From Thermoanaerobaculia bacterium (GTDB lineage: Bacteria > Acidobacteriota > Thermoanaerobaculia > Multivoradales > JAHEKO01), in NCBI GenBank assembly GCA_947259925.1, contig CAMYOG010000057.1, positions 62,001 through 126,000 of the forward strand: a DNA stretch of 64,000 bases. The letters run 5' to 3'. The position numbers and the translations under genes were made by a program. The notes beneath the pieces are model-generated. The model saw only the letters and a program-made list of their open reading frames with translations. It was not told the DNA's origin and did not search any database. Shown piece by piece: positions 30,335 to 37,981 of this stretch; the stretch's first letter is position 1, and each line of letters starts with the position of its first letter.

Positions 30335-33160
30335 ATGGACTCGATCGTGGTTCGCGGTGCCCGCGAGCACAACCTCAAGAACATCACTCTCGAAATCCCA
30401 CGGAACCGGCTGGTGGTGGTTACCGGGGTTTCGGGATCGGGCAAGTCGTCGCTGGCGTTCGACACGCTCTACGCCGAGGGGCAGCGTCGCTACGTCGAGT
30501 CGCTATCGGCCTACGCGCGCCAGTTCCTCCAACAGATGGAGAAGCCCGATGTCGATTCGATCGACGGGCTCTCGCCGGCGATCTCGATCGAGCAGAAGTC
30601 GGTGTCGAAGAACCCGCGCTCGACCGTTGGCACGGTCACCGAGATCCACGACTATCTACGGCTGCTCTACTCGTCGATCGGCGTACCGCACTGCCCGAGC
30701 TGCGGCAACGAGATCCGACCGCAGACGGTGCAGCAGATGGTCGACCGCGTGCTGGCGCTGCCGAACGGCACCCGGGTGATCGTCTACGCCCCCTACGTCC
30801 GAGGCAAGAAGGGCGAGTATCGCAAGCAGCTGGAGCAGATCACCAAGGAGGGCTTCGTCCGCGCCCGCATCGACGGCGAGACGGTCGAGCTCCACGGCGA
30901 GGCGCCGAAGCTCGACAAACAGAAGAAGCACACGATCGACATCGTGGTCGATCGGTTGGTGATCAAGCCGGAGATCGCGCGCCGGCTGGCGGATTCGATC
31001 GAGACCGCGCTCAAGGTCGGCAACGGGTTGGTGGTGATCGCTCCCCAGGGGCTGCCGGAGGAGACCCTCTCCCAGAGCTACTCGTGCGTCGGATGCGGTA
31101 CCAGCCTGGCCGAGGTGACCCCCCGCCTCTTCTCCTTCAACAGCCCGTACGGCGCCTGTCCTGCCTGTTCCGGGCTGGGTACCTTGCGCGGCGTCGACCC
31201 CGACAAGGTGATCGCCGATCCAGACCGGTCGATCAATGCCGGCGCGATCGCGCCCTGGCCGTCCGGCTCGAAGTCGTGGCGGATGCGAATGATCGACACG
31301 TTGTCCCGCGAGCTCGGATTCTCCCTCGAGACGCCATGGCGGGAGCTGCCCGAGGGGGTGCGAGAGGTGATCCTCGACGGCAGCGGCGATCGCGAGATGA
31401 CCTTCGAGCTCGCTGGCAAGCGCTCGAGCTACAAGTGGCGCGGCAGCTACGAAGGGATCCTGCCGGTCCTCGAGCGCCGCTACCGCGACACGAAGTCAGC
31501 CGGCGTACGGACCGAGATCGAGAAGTACATGTCGGTCCACCGCTGTCCCGAGTGCGACGGCCGGCGGCTGCGACCGGAGGCGCTGGCGGTCAAGGTGGGC
31601 GGCAAGGCGATCGACGAGCTGTCCAGGTTGACGGTCTCGGTCCTGCACCAGCGCTTGAAGAAGCTTCGCCTCGACAAGCGCCAGCGCGCTATCGCCGCCA
31701 AGGTGGTCAAGGAGATCGTCGATCGGCTCGGCTTTCTCGACGACGTCGGCGTCGGCTATCTGTCGCTCGAGCGGTCGTCGGCGTCGCTCTCGGGGGGCGA
31801 GAGCCAGCGCATCCGGCTGGCGACCCAGATCGGCAGCAAGCTGATGGGAGTGCTCTACGTGCTCGACGAGCCGTCGATCGGTCTCCACCAGCGCGATAAC
31901 GCACGGTTGATCGGCACGCTCCAGGGGATGCGTGACCTGGGCAACTCGGTGCTGGTAGTCGAGCACGACGAAGAGACGATCCGCGCGGCCGACTGGGTGG
32001 TCGACCTGGGACCGGGAGCGGGCATCCACGGCGGCGAGGTGGTCGCCGAGGGCGAGCCCGCCCGGCTCGAGAAGAGCCGTGCTTCCCTCACCGGTAGATA
32101 CCTGAGCGGCAAGCGGGCCATCGACGTGCCGGCGCGGCGCTCTCCGAACAGCGACCACTTGGTGATCCGGGGCGCCCGTCACCACAATCTGAAGGACCTG
32201 ACGGTCCAGTTTCCGCTCGGCACCTTCATCGTGGTGACCGGGGTCTCGGGCTCGGGCAAGAGCAGCCTGATCAACGACATCCTCTACCGGGCACTGGCTC
32301 GCCACTTCTATCGCGCCACCGATCGCTCCGGTGAGCACGACATGATCGAAGGCCTCGAGCACCTCGACAAGGTCATCGCCATCGATCAGAGCCCGATCGG
32401 CCGAACCCCGCGCTCGAACCCGGCGACCTATACCCAGGTCTTCGGACATATCCGGAATCTGATGGCGCGGACACCGGAAGCGCGAGTCCGCGGCTACAAG
32501 CCGGGCCGGTTCAGCTTCAACGTCAAGGGCGGACGCTGCGAGGCGTGCAAGGGTGACGGCCAGATCAAGATCGAGATGCATTTCCTGCCCGACATCTACG
32601 TCACCTGCGAGGTGTGCGGCGGCGCCCGCTACGACCGCGAGACCCTGGCGGTCTGCTATCGGGGGCTGAACATCGCCGAGATCCTCGACCTTTCAGTCGA
32701 GCAGGCGCGCGACGTGTTCGAGAACGTCCCCGCAGTGTCGAGGATCCTGGCGACCCTCGACGAGGTCGGGCTCGGCTATATCCGGCTCGGTCAGCCCGCC
32801 ACTACCCTCTCCGGCGGCGAGGCGCAGCGGGTCAAGCTGGCGCGCGAGCTCTGCAAGCGCTCCACCGGACGGACCCTCTACATGCTGGACGAGCCGACGA
32901 CCGGCCTTCATTTCGAGGACATCGGCAAACTGCTCAGCCTCCTGCAACGGCTGGTAGAGAAGGGCAACACCGTGATCGTGATCGAGCACAACATGGAGGT
33001 GATCAAGACCGCTGATTGGATCATCGATCTCGGCCCCGAGGGCGGTGACGACGGCGGCCGGCTGGTCGCCGAAGGGGTGCCCGAGAAGATCGCCAAGGTG
33101 ACCCGGAGTCACACCGGCCAGTACCTGAGAAAGACTCTCCGCAAATCGGGGACAGGTTGA
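30335..33160 (+). CDS. uvrA: excinuclease ABC subunit A
   Basis: 941 aa. Two ABC ATPase halves: Walker [23 protein letters not shown] (about 30-50, split) and [17 protein letters not shown] (about 635), signatures [17 protein letters not shown] and [16 protein letters not shown], Walker [11 protein letters not shown] and LDEPTTGLH. Zinc-binding CXXC pairs include CVGCG/CPACSG and CEACKG/CEVCGG. It recognises bulky DNA lesions with UvrB. The last codons (K-S-G-T-G-stop) are encoded by the left arm of a family-A REP, which supplies the stop codon; ordinary UvrA tails differ here. Confidence 0.97.
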   Translation: MDSIVVRGAREHNLKNITLEIPRNRLVVVTGVSGSGKSSLAFDTLYAEGQRRYVESLSAYARQFLQQMEKPDVDSIDGLSPAISIEQKSVSKNPRSTVGTVTEIHDYLRLLYSSIGVPHCPSCGNEIRPQTVQQMVDRVLALPNGTRVIVYAPYVRGKKGEYRKQLEQITKEGFVRARIDGETVELHGEAPKLDKQKKHTIDIVVDRLVIKPEIARRLADSIETALKVGNGLVVIAPQGLPEETLSQSYSCVGCGTSLAEVTPRLFSFNSPYGACPACSGLGTLRGVDPDKVIADPDRSINAGAIAPWPSGSKSWRMRMIDTLSRELGFSLETPWRELPEGVREVILDGSGDREMTFELAGKRSSYKWRGSYEGILPVLERRYRDTKSAGVRTEIEKYMSVHRCPECDGRRLRPEALAVKVGGKAIDELSRLTVSVLHQRLKKLRLDKRQRAIAAKVVKEIVDRLGFLDDVGVGYLSLERSSASLSGGESQRIRLATQIGSKLMGVLYVLDEPSIGLHQRDNARLIGTLQGMRDLGNSVLVVEHDEETIRAADWVVDLGPGAGIHGGEVVAEGEPARLEKSRASLTGRYLSGKRAIDVPARRSPNSDHLVIRGARHHNLKDLTVQFPLGTFIVVTGVSGSGKSSLINDILYRALARHFYRATDRSGEHDMIEGLEHLDKVIAIDQSPIGRTPRSNPATYTQVFGHIRNLMARTPEARVRGYKPGRFSFNVKGGRCEACKGDGQIKIEMHFLPDIYVTCEVCGGARYDRETLAVCYRGLNIAEILDLSVEQARDVFENVPAVSRILATLDEVGLGYIRLGQPATTLSGGEAQRVKLARELCKRSTGRTLYMLDEPTTGLHFEDIGKLLSLLQRLVEKGNTVIVIEHNMEVIKTADWIIDLGPEGGDDGGRLVAEGVPEKIAKVTRSHTGQYLRKTLRKSGTG

Positions 33161-33259
33161 CAATTTCGAGCAAGAGTATGACTGGCTTACAGCCGGTCTA
33201 TCGACTGCCGAATCGTCGCCGGTACTCCCTCTCCAGGTCCCCGGTCTGTTCCCGAGTTA
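33144..33259. repeat. diverged family-A REP element at the 3' end of uvrA
   Basis: Left arm aatcggggacaggttgac at 33144-33161 overlaps the end of uvrA. A degraded right arm, tctgttcccgagtta at 33245-33259, pairs imperfectly with it. About 80 bases lie between. It probably also terminates uvrA transcription. Confidence 0.7.
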
Positions 33260-33307
33260 GAGCCATTTGAGCAAGAGGCTATTTGATTTGTGCTACGGGT
33301 GTTCCGG

Positions 33308-33313
33308 TAGAAT
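33308..33313 (+). promoter_or_regulatory. -10 element of the GAF-AAA+-Fis regulator
   Basis: TAGAAT, 15 bases before the ATG at 33329. A TTGATT about 19 bases upstream may be the -35. This fits a vegetative promoter for the regulator just after the uvrA REP. Confidence 0.4.
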
Positions 33314-33328
33314 GCGCCGAGCTCGGAA

Positions 33329-34810
33329 ATGGGCAGTCCCCAACCCTCCTCGCTGGCTGAGAAGCGCCGCATTCTCCAGCTCGAGACCCTCTATGACCTC
33401 GGGGTCGCGCTGCACGCGCACCGACCCGAGCAAGAGCTGGTCGACGAGCTGATCCAGAAGGTTTGCACGATCCTGGATCCCGCGGCGGCGGTCGTGGTGA
33501 CGCGCGACGGCTACGGTGGGGCTCGCTCGCTGGCCGGTGTCGGGTGGGCGGAAGGCCCCCCTCCGGCCGAGCAGTTCCTCGAGGATCCGCTTTGGCGTGA
33601 ACTGCTCGCGAGTGGCCAGGCGCTGTCGCTGAGCGCGGGCTCGCTGGCCGGCCGGCGCTTCAGCAACCTGCTGGCGACGCCGCTCGCCTACCGCGGCGTC
33701 TACCTCGGCTACATGGCCTTCATGGACAAGGAGGAACGGGGTGGCGCCACGGCCGGCTTCACCGCCGAAGATCGCAGGTTCCTCGAATCGGTCGCTTCCC
33801 TGGCGGCGGTCGCACTCGACAGCGCCCGTCAGATGGAGGAGCTCGAAGTCGAGCGAGAACGGCTCGAGGAGGAGAACCGGCTTCTCAAGGGCGATCTGGT
33901 ACGCAAGGTCGGCAGCGGTCGGATCGTCGCTCAGGCGGCGCCGATGCGGCAGGCGATCGAGCTGGTCGAGCGCGTCGCGCCGCGCGGCGTGAGCGTGGTC
34001 CTCCGCGGCGAGAGCGGCACCGGCAAGGAGTTGGTCGCCAAGCTCGTGCACCTCGAATCGGGACGGAGTGGCCCGATGGTCGCAGTCAACTGTGCCGCGA
34101 TCCCCGAGACCCTTCTCGAGAGCGAGCTCTTCGGCATCGAGCGGGGCGTCGCCACCGGCGTCGAGGCACGCCGCGGGAAGTTCGAGCTCGCGGGCGGCGG
34201 CACCCTGTTTCTCGACGAGATCGGTGATCTCAGCCCGGCCGTGCAGGTCAAGCTGCTGCGGGCGCTCCAGGAGCGGGAGATCATCCGGGTCGGCGCCCAG
34301 ACGCCGATACCGATCGACGTCCGCCTGATCGCGGCTACGCATCGCGACCTCGAGGCGCTGGTCTCCGAGGGGAGCTTTCGGGAAGACCTCTACTACCGCC
34401 TGAAAGGCGTCGAGATCAAGCTGCCGCCGCTGCGCGACCGCCGCGAAGATATCCCCCTGCTGGTCCGGCACTTCACCGAGCTCTTCTGCTCGCGCGAGGG
34501 GATCGCTACGCCACGCTTCCGATCCGAGGCCCTCGCCATGCTGCTCGAGCACGACTACCCGGGCAACGTGCGCGAGTTGCAGAACCTGGTCGAAGCCGCC
34601 CTGTCGCTCGCCGACGGCGAAGTGCGGCCCGAGCTCCTTCGATCTCTCCTGGGCGAAGGTGGAGAGGAGGCGGGGCCGCTGGCGCTGGATCTCGGGACGG
34701 TCGAGCGCCGCCATATCGGACGGGTGCTGCGGATGACCTCCGGCAACAAGAGCAGCGCCGCTCGGCTGCTCGGCATCGACCGCCGGACGCTCCAGCGCAA
34801 AGGCTTCTAG
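33329..34810 (+). CDS. GAF-AAA+-Fis enhancer-binding protein (sigma-54 type) with altered GAFTGA loop
   Basis: 493 aa. GAF domain about 20-165, a coiled linker (ELEVERERLEEENRLL), AAA+ domain about 190-420 and a Fis-type helix-turn-helix at 455-493 (NKSSAARLLGIDRRTLQRK). Walker A GESGTGKE (227-234), Walker B GGTLFLDEIGD (289-299), arginine-finger region FREDLYYRL. The sigma-54 contact loop, normally GAFTGA, reads GVATGV (273-278): the threonine stays but the phenylalanine is lost. The Fis helix ends abruptly two residues after QRK. Dyad sites and a sigma-54-type promoter lie directly downstream, so it likely controls the module at 35085-37684. Confidence 0.9.
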   Translation: MGSPQPSSLAEKRRILQLETLYDLGVALHAHRPEQELVDELIQKVCTILDPAAAVVVTRDGYGGARSLAGVGWAEGPPPAEQFLEDPLWRELLASGQALSLSAGSLAGRRFSNLLATPLAYRGVYLGYMAFMDKEERGGATAGFTAEDRRFLESVASLAAVALDSARQMEELEVERERLEEENRLLKGDLVRKVGSGRIVAQAAPMRQAIELVERVAPRGVSVVLRGESGTGKELVAKLVHLESGRSGPMVAVNCAAIPETLLESELFGIERGVATGVEARRGKFELAGGGTLFLDEIGDLSPAVQVKLLRALQEREIIRVGAQTPIPIDVRLIAATHRDLEALVSEGSFREDLYYRLKGVEIKLPPLRDRREDIPLLVRHFTELFCSREGIATPRFRSEALAMLLEHDYPGNVRELQNLVEAALSLADGEVRPELLRSLLGEGGEEAGPLALDLGTVERRHIGRVLRMTSGNKSSAARLLGIDRRTLQRKGF

Positions 34811-34819
34811 ACATCCAGA

Positions 34820-34855
34820 CGAGGCACAATGCCGCATGTGCGGCATTGTGCCTCG
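34820..34855. promoter_or_regulatory. 36-bp palindrome, likely regulator-binding site (or terminator)
   Basis: Arms 34820-34836 and 34839-34855 are perfectly complementary over 17 bp around a TG centre. The core is TGCCGCA-TG-TGCGGCA. It lies ten bases after the regulator stop and about 200 bases before a sigma-54-type promoter, a normal distance for an enhancer. It could double as a terminator but has no T-run. Confidence 0.7.
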
Positions 34856-34921
34856 ATAAGTCCAATGCAGCGGCGGAATGGCTCGCTAATCGACCCCGCT
34901 CGATACTCCTTCCGCACTAGA

Positions 34922-34938
34922 TGCGGCAAAACGCCGCA
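34922..34938. promoter_or_regulatory. second TGCGGCA dyad upstream of the sigma-54-type promoter
   Basis: TGCGGCAAAACGCCGCA carries the same half-site words as the palindrome at 34820 in swapped order; a further TGCGGCA half-site is at 34947-34953. Repeated half-sites about 100 bases upstream of the promoter are what an enhancer-binding protein would use. Confidence 0.55.
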
Positions 34939-35037
34939 TGTCGGGGTGCGGCAAGAATACCGTGGTGCGCCCACCTGCCGAGCCTAACTGCTGCAATGGC
35001 GGGAGTTCGTGGCCCGGGACCCGCGCGGGGCCGAGGT

Positions 35038-35053
35038 TGGCAACCACCTTGCT
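35038..35053 (+). promoter_or_regulatory. sigma-54-type (-24/-12) promoter
   Basis: TGGCAACCACCTTGCT matches the consensus TGGCACG-N4-TTGCW at 10 of 12 fixed positions, including the essential GG and GC ten bases apart (35039-35040 and 35051-35052). A start about 12 bases downstream would give a leader containing GGAGGG before the ATG at 35085. Confidence 0.7.
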
Positions 35054-35084
35054 CTTCTCAGGTCCATCCCGGAGGGATTCCCTG

Positions 35085-35243
35085 ATGCTGGAAACGACCC
35101 GTAAAGCTGTAGCCACCTTCCCCCGGCTCTCGATCGAGGCGCTCGCGGTAGTCGGCACCACCTCCACGTTCGGCTGGCTGCTGGCTCACGACCTGATCCA
35201 GCCGATCGCCGTCTACCTGCTCGAGATCTTCTTGGCCTTTTAG
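35085..35243 (+). CDS. small single-pass membrane protein
   Basis: 52 aa. GGAGGG lies nine bases before the ATG. A basic start (ETTRKAVATFPRL) leads to a hydrophobic stretch (ALAVVGTTSTFGWLLA, IAVYLLEIFLAF) that could form one long or two short helices. First gene after the sigma-54-type promoter and 42 bases before the RsbW-like gene. No family recognised; its position suggests a membrane input or output of the module. Confidence 0.6.
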   Translation: MLETTRKAVATFPRLSIEALAVVGTTSTFGWLLAHDLIQPIAVYLLEIFLAF

Positions 35244-35285
35244 ATCTCTAGTAGAGTCGTCGGCTGAGAGACTGGTACCCGACGC

Positions 35286-35720
35286 ATGGAGAATAGCCTC
35301 GTCCTACGGGAGGTGACTCTCACTCTCCCGATGCTGCCCGACATGGAGATCGCGGCGAGCAAGACCGCGACCGCCATGGCGGAGTTCATGCATATGAGCT
35401 CCGATAGAATCGACGAGGTCCGGATGGCGGTGGTCGAGGCGTGTATCAACTCCTTCGAGCACAGCCAGGCGACGGACCGCAAGGTCTACATCACGTTCTC
35501 CGTGTTGGGCGACCGACAGCCCGAGACTCTACAGATCGTGCTCCGCGACACCGGGATCGGCTTCGACCCGGGTGACGTCGCGAAGCCGACGATCGAAGAG
35601 AAGATCAAGGCGGAGAGCAAACGGGGATGGGGTCTCCAGATCATTCAGGGCCTGATGGACGAAGTCGAGATCAGCTCCAACGACGACGGCACGAAGATCG
35701 TGATGACCAAGCACCGCTAG
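35286..35720 (+). CDS. RsbW/SpoIIAB-like serine kinase (HATPase_c_2)
   Basis: 144 aa, a single GHKL ATPase domain. N box RMAVVEACINSFEHS with the Glu and Asn ligands, G1 box RDTGIGFDP, G2 box KRGWGLQIIQGLMDEVEI. Such proteins bind a sigma factor or another output and phosphorylate a STAS antagonist. The STAS gene is next (19 bases) and a PP2C phosphatase follows, a complete partner-switch set. No sigma factor gene is adjacent, so the output is unknown. Confidence 0.9.
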   Translation: MENSLVLREVTLTLPMLPDMEIAASKTATAMAEFMHMSSDRIDEVRMAVVEACINSFEHSQATDRKVYITFSVLGDRQPETLQIVLRDTGIGFDPGDVAKPTIEEKIKAESKRGWGLQIIQGLMDEVEISSNDDGTKIVMTKHR

Positions 35721-35739
35721 GGTTTGGAGAAAAGGGACG

Positions 35740-36087
35740 ATGAGCGAGACTCTGAAACTGACCGTAGATCGGCGCGACGAGCTGGCGGTCATCTACACCG
35801 AGGGATACATCAACAACCAAGGTGGAGAGGAGATCGCCCGCGAGGCGTTCAAGCTGATCGACGACGGAGAGAAGACCCTGCTGCTGAACTTGTCGGGGAC
35901 CAAGATCGTCAACTCGATCGGTATCTCGATTCTGATCGAGATCATCGAGAAGATGCTCGATATCGAGGGCAAGCTCGCCTTTTGCTCGCTCACTCCGACC
36001 ATCGAGAAGACGTTTCACATCATGGGGCTGACCCAGTACGCCGCGATCTTTCCCGACGAGGAGAGCGCGGTCGGCGAGCTCGCGTGA
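35740..36087 (+). CDS. STAS-domain anti-anti-sigma factor
   Basis: 115 aa, one STAS domain. The phosphorylation loop reads KIVNSIGISILIEII, with the serine in the place of the VDSSGL motif of SpoIIAA/RsbV. GGAGAAAAGGG precedes the ATG. When dephosphorylated by the phosphatase it should bind the RsbW-like kinase and release the kinase's target. Seven bases separate it from the phosphatase gene. Confidence 0.92.
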   Translation: MSETLKLTVDRRDELAVIYTEGYINNQGGEEIAREAFKLIDDGEKTLLLNLSGTKIVNSIGISILIEIIEKMLDIEGKLAFCSLTPTIEKTFHIMGLTQYAAIFPDEESAVGELA

Positions 36088-36094
36088 GCAGGGG

Positions 36095-37684
36095 ATGACC
36101 CGGACGGTCGCCAGCGCGTCGGAAGCCTCCCGAGCCTGGAACGAGATTCTGGAGCTCGCCGGGTCGGACGAGACCGGCCGGGTGCTGGTCGAGCGTCTGC
36201 TCGAGCTTCTGCGGCTCGCTGCCGATGCCGTCGGGGTGGCGCTCTACATCGGAGACCAGCCCAGGTTCGAGCGTGAGCACGTGGTCGGCTCGGGCGATTT
36301 CCCCGAGCTGGTCGAGAGCACCGAGACGCCCGAGGGGTTCGAAGCGATCGTGGTCGGCGACGGCGTGATGCTCATCGATTCGCCGAGGCGGTCGCTCGAC
36401 GACCTGGAGCACGGCCTCAGGGTAGCGCTGGCGGCGGGCGTCCGAAGTCTGCGCCTCGAGAAGCGCCTCAAACGACAGCGCTTCGAGGTCAACTACCGCG
36501 GTGTCGAGCTGGAGGCGCTCTACGACGTCGGCCTGGCCATCGCACGCACCCTCAACCTCGAGGAGCTCTCCGAGGAGATCCTGTTGCGCGCGGTCTCGCT
36601 GCTCGATGCGCGACTCGGCGCGCTCTACCTGACGCGCGGCGACTGCTACGTCCTCGATCGGACCTTCGGAGGTGACGCCCGTGCGCAGATCGACGCTGCC
36701 GATCCGCAGATGAAGGCGCTGCTCGAGCGCGAGCGACTCGACGACCAGGACCTGATTCCGGGCGCCGAGCACCTGCTGGCGGTGCCGATCGAAGCCGACG
36801 GCAAGCCGCTCGGCCTGCTCCTGGTCGCCGACAAGGAGAGCCGGCGCGGGGTCGGACCGTTCGGACCCTCGGATCGCCGCAGCCTCGGCATGCTCGCCAA
36901 TCAGGCCGCGATCGCGCTCGAGAATGCGCACCTCCACCGCCAGGCGCTCGAGAAGGAGCGCCTGGAGCGGGAGGCGCAGCTGGCCGCCGAGATCCAGCGT
37001 CGCTTGCTGCCGGACACCCTGCCGAAGCTCGACGGGCTCGAGCTGACCGGCTGGAACCGCCCGGCGCGCCAGGTGGGCGGCGACTACTACGACCTCCTAC
37101 CGCTCGCTGGAGGCTGCTTCGCCGCGGTCGTGGCCGACGTCACCGGCAAGGGGATGCCGGCCGCGCTGATGGTGTCGACGATCCACTCTGCCCTCCGGCT
37201 TCTTCTCGACCGCGAGCCGCTCGGGCCGGAGCTGGTCGCGCGCCTCAACCATCACGTCTTCGACTCGAGCGCGCCGAACAAGTTCATCACCTTGCTGATC
37301 GCTTCGATCGACCCGGGCAGCGGCGAGGTCAGCTATCTCAACGCCGGACACAACCCCGGGCTTCTGATTCGCGGCTCCGGGGGCGTCGAGGAGCTTCCGA
37401 CCGGGGGCATGCCGCTGGGGCTATTCCAGGGCGGTGAGTACGAGGCGCGGTCGCTGGCGATGGAGCCGGGTGACCTGCTCTGCTTCTACAGCGACGGCAT
37501 CACCGAGTGCCAGGCGCCGGATGAGGAGGAGTTCGGCGACAAGAGGTTGAAGGATCTCTTGCGGGAGTTGGCGATCGATCCCCTCGACAAGGTCGTCGCC
37601 GCGGTCGACCACGCGGTCACCGACTTCGCCGCCGGTCTACCGCAGGGGGACGACCAGACCCTGGTCCTGCTGCGCAAGACCTGA
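36095..37684 (+). CDS. GAF-PP2C (RsbU/SpoIIE-type) phosphatase
   Basis: 529 aa. An N-terminal sensory region (1-125), a GAF domain (about 140-290, ALYDVGLAIARTLNLEELSEEIL), a short coil (LEKERLEREAQLAAEIQRRLLPD) and the PP2C domain (about 310-529). Metal ligands sit in QVGGDYYD and VVADVTGKGMPAAL, with CFYSDGITE and GDDQTLVLL near the end. It should dephosphorylate the STAS protein encoded upstream. The TGA is five bases before a RAYT-derived element. Confidence 0.93.
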   Translation: MTRTVASASEASRAWNEILELAGSDETGRVLVERLLELLRLAADAVGVALYIGDQPRFEREHVVGSGDFPELVESTETPEGFEAIVVGDGVMLIDSPRRSLDDLEHGLRVALAAGVRSLRLEKRLKRQRFEVNYRGVELEALYDVGLAIARTLNLEELSEEILLRAVSLLDARLGALYLTRGDCYVLDRTFGGDARAQIDAADPQMKALLERERLDDQDLIPGAEHLLAVPIEADGKPLGLLLVADKESRRGVGPFGPSDRRSLGMLANQAAIALENAHLHRQALEKERLEREAQLAAEIQRRLLPDTLPKLDGLELTGWNRPARQVGGDYYDLLPLAGGCFAAVVADVTGKGMPAALMVSTIHSALRLLLDREPLGPELVARLNHHVFDSSAPNKFITLLIASIDPGSGEVSYLNAGHNPGLLIRGSGGVEELPTGGMPLGLFQGGEYEARSLAMEPGDLLCFYSDGITECQAPDEEEFGDKRLKDLLRELAIDPLDKVVAAVDHAVTDFAAGLPQGDDQTLVLLRKT

Positions 37685-37689
37685 TCCGA

Positions 37690-37934
37690 AATTCGGGGAC
37701 AGGTTGACTATTTCGGCCGGCGCGGTACTGCTCGGGTTCGCCAGGACCGAGAAAGATCGGTTCGCCTCGGTTACCGCGATGCGTAATGTGATGCGGGCAG
37801 CCAGGCACAACCACCCGTGCAAAGCGCACCACTCTTACCTCCGTATCGACAGGACGTCGATAGAGGGCTAGTTCTGCCTGAGCAGAGCAGGCGAGCCCCA
37901 ATTCGGACCGTAATACTCAACCTGTCCCCGAATT
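37690..37934. mobile_element. RAYT-derived deletion element flanked by family-A REPs
   Basis: Perfect 18-bp terminal inverted repeats (aattcggggacaggttga) at 37690-37707 and 37917-37934 enclose 209 bp that include the ribosome site and first codons of a REP-associated tyrosine transposase on the minus strand. The rest of the gene is missing, so this is a non-autonomous, MITE-like derivative. It links family-A REPs to their likely mobiliser. Confidence 0.85.
37717..37832 (-). pseudogene. 5' fragment of a REP-associated tyrosine transposase (IS200-like, Y1)
   Basis: From a GTG at 37832 or 37829, preceded by GGAGGTAAGA, the frame reads VRFARVVVPGCPHHITHRGN then RGEPIFLG, the characteristic start of RAYT proteins. 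Homology stops after roughly 38 codons where the REP begins. The HUH motif and catalytic tyrosine are absent, so no transposase is made. Confidence 0.85.
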
Positions 37935-37981
37935 ACAGGTCGACTATTTCGCTTGGGCTCGCGAGCCCGAGCGGTCGTCGA

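Noticed and set aside
33187-33372. 61-codon minus-strand frame after uvrA as a second transposase remnant
   Set aside because: No PGCPHH or HUH motif; most of it is REP sequence and the antisense of the regulator start.
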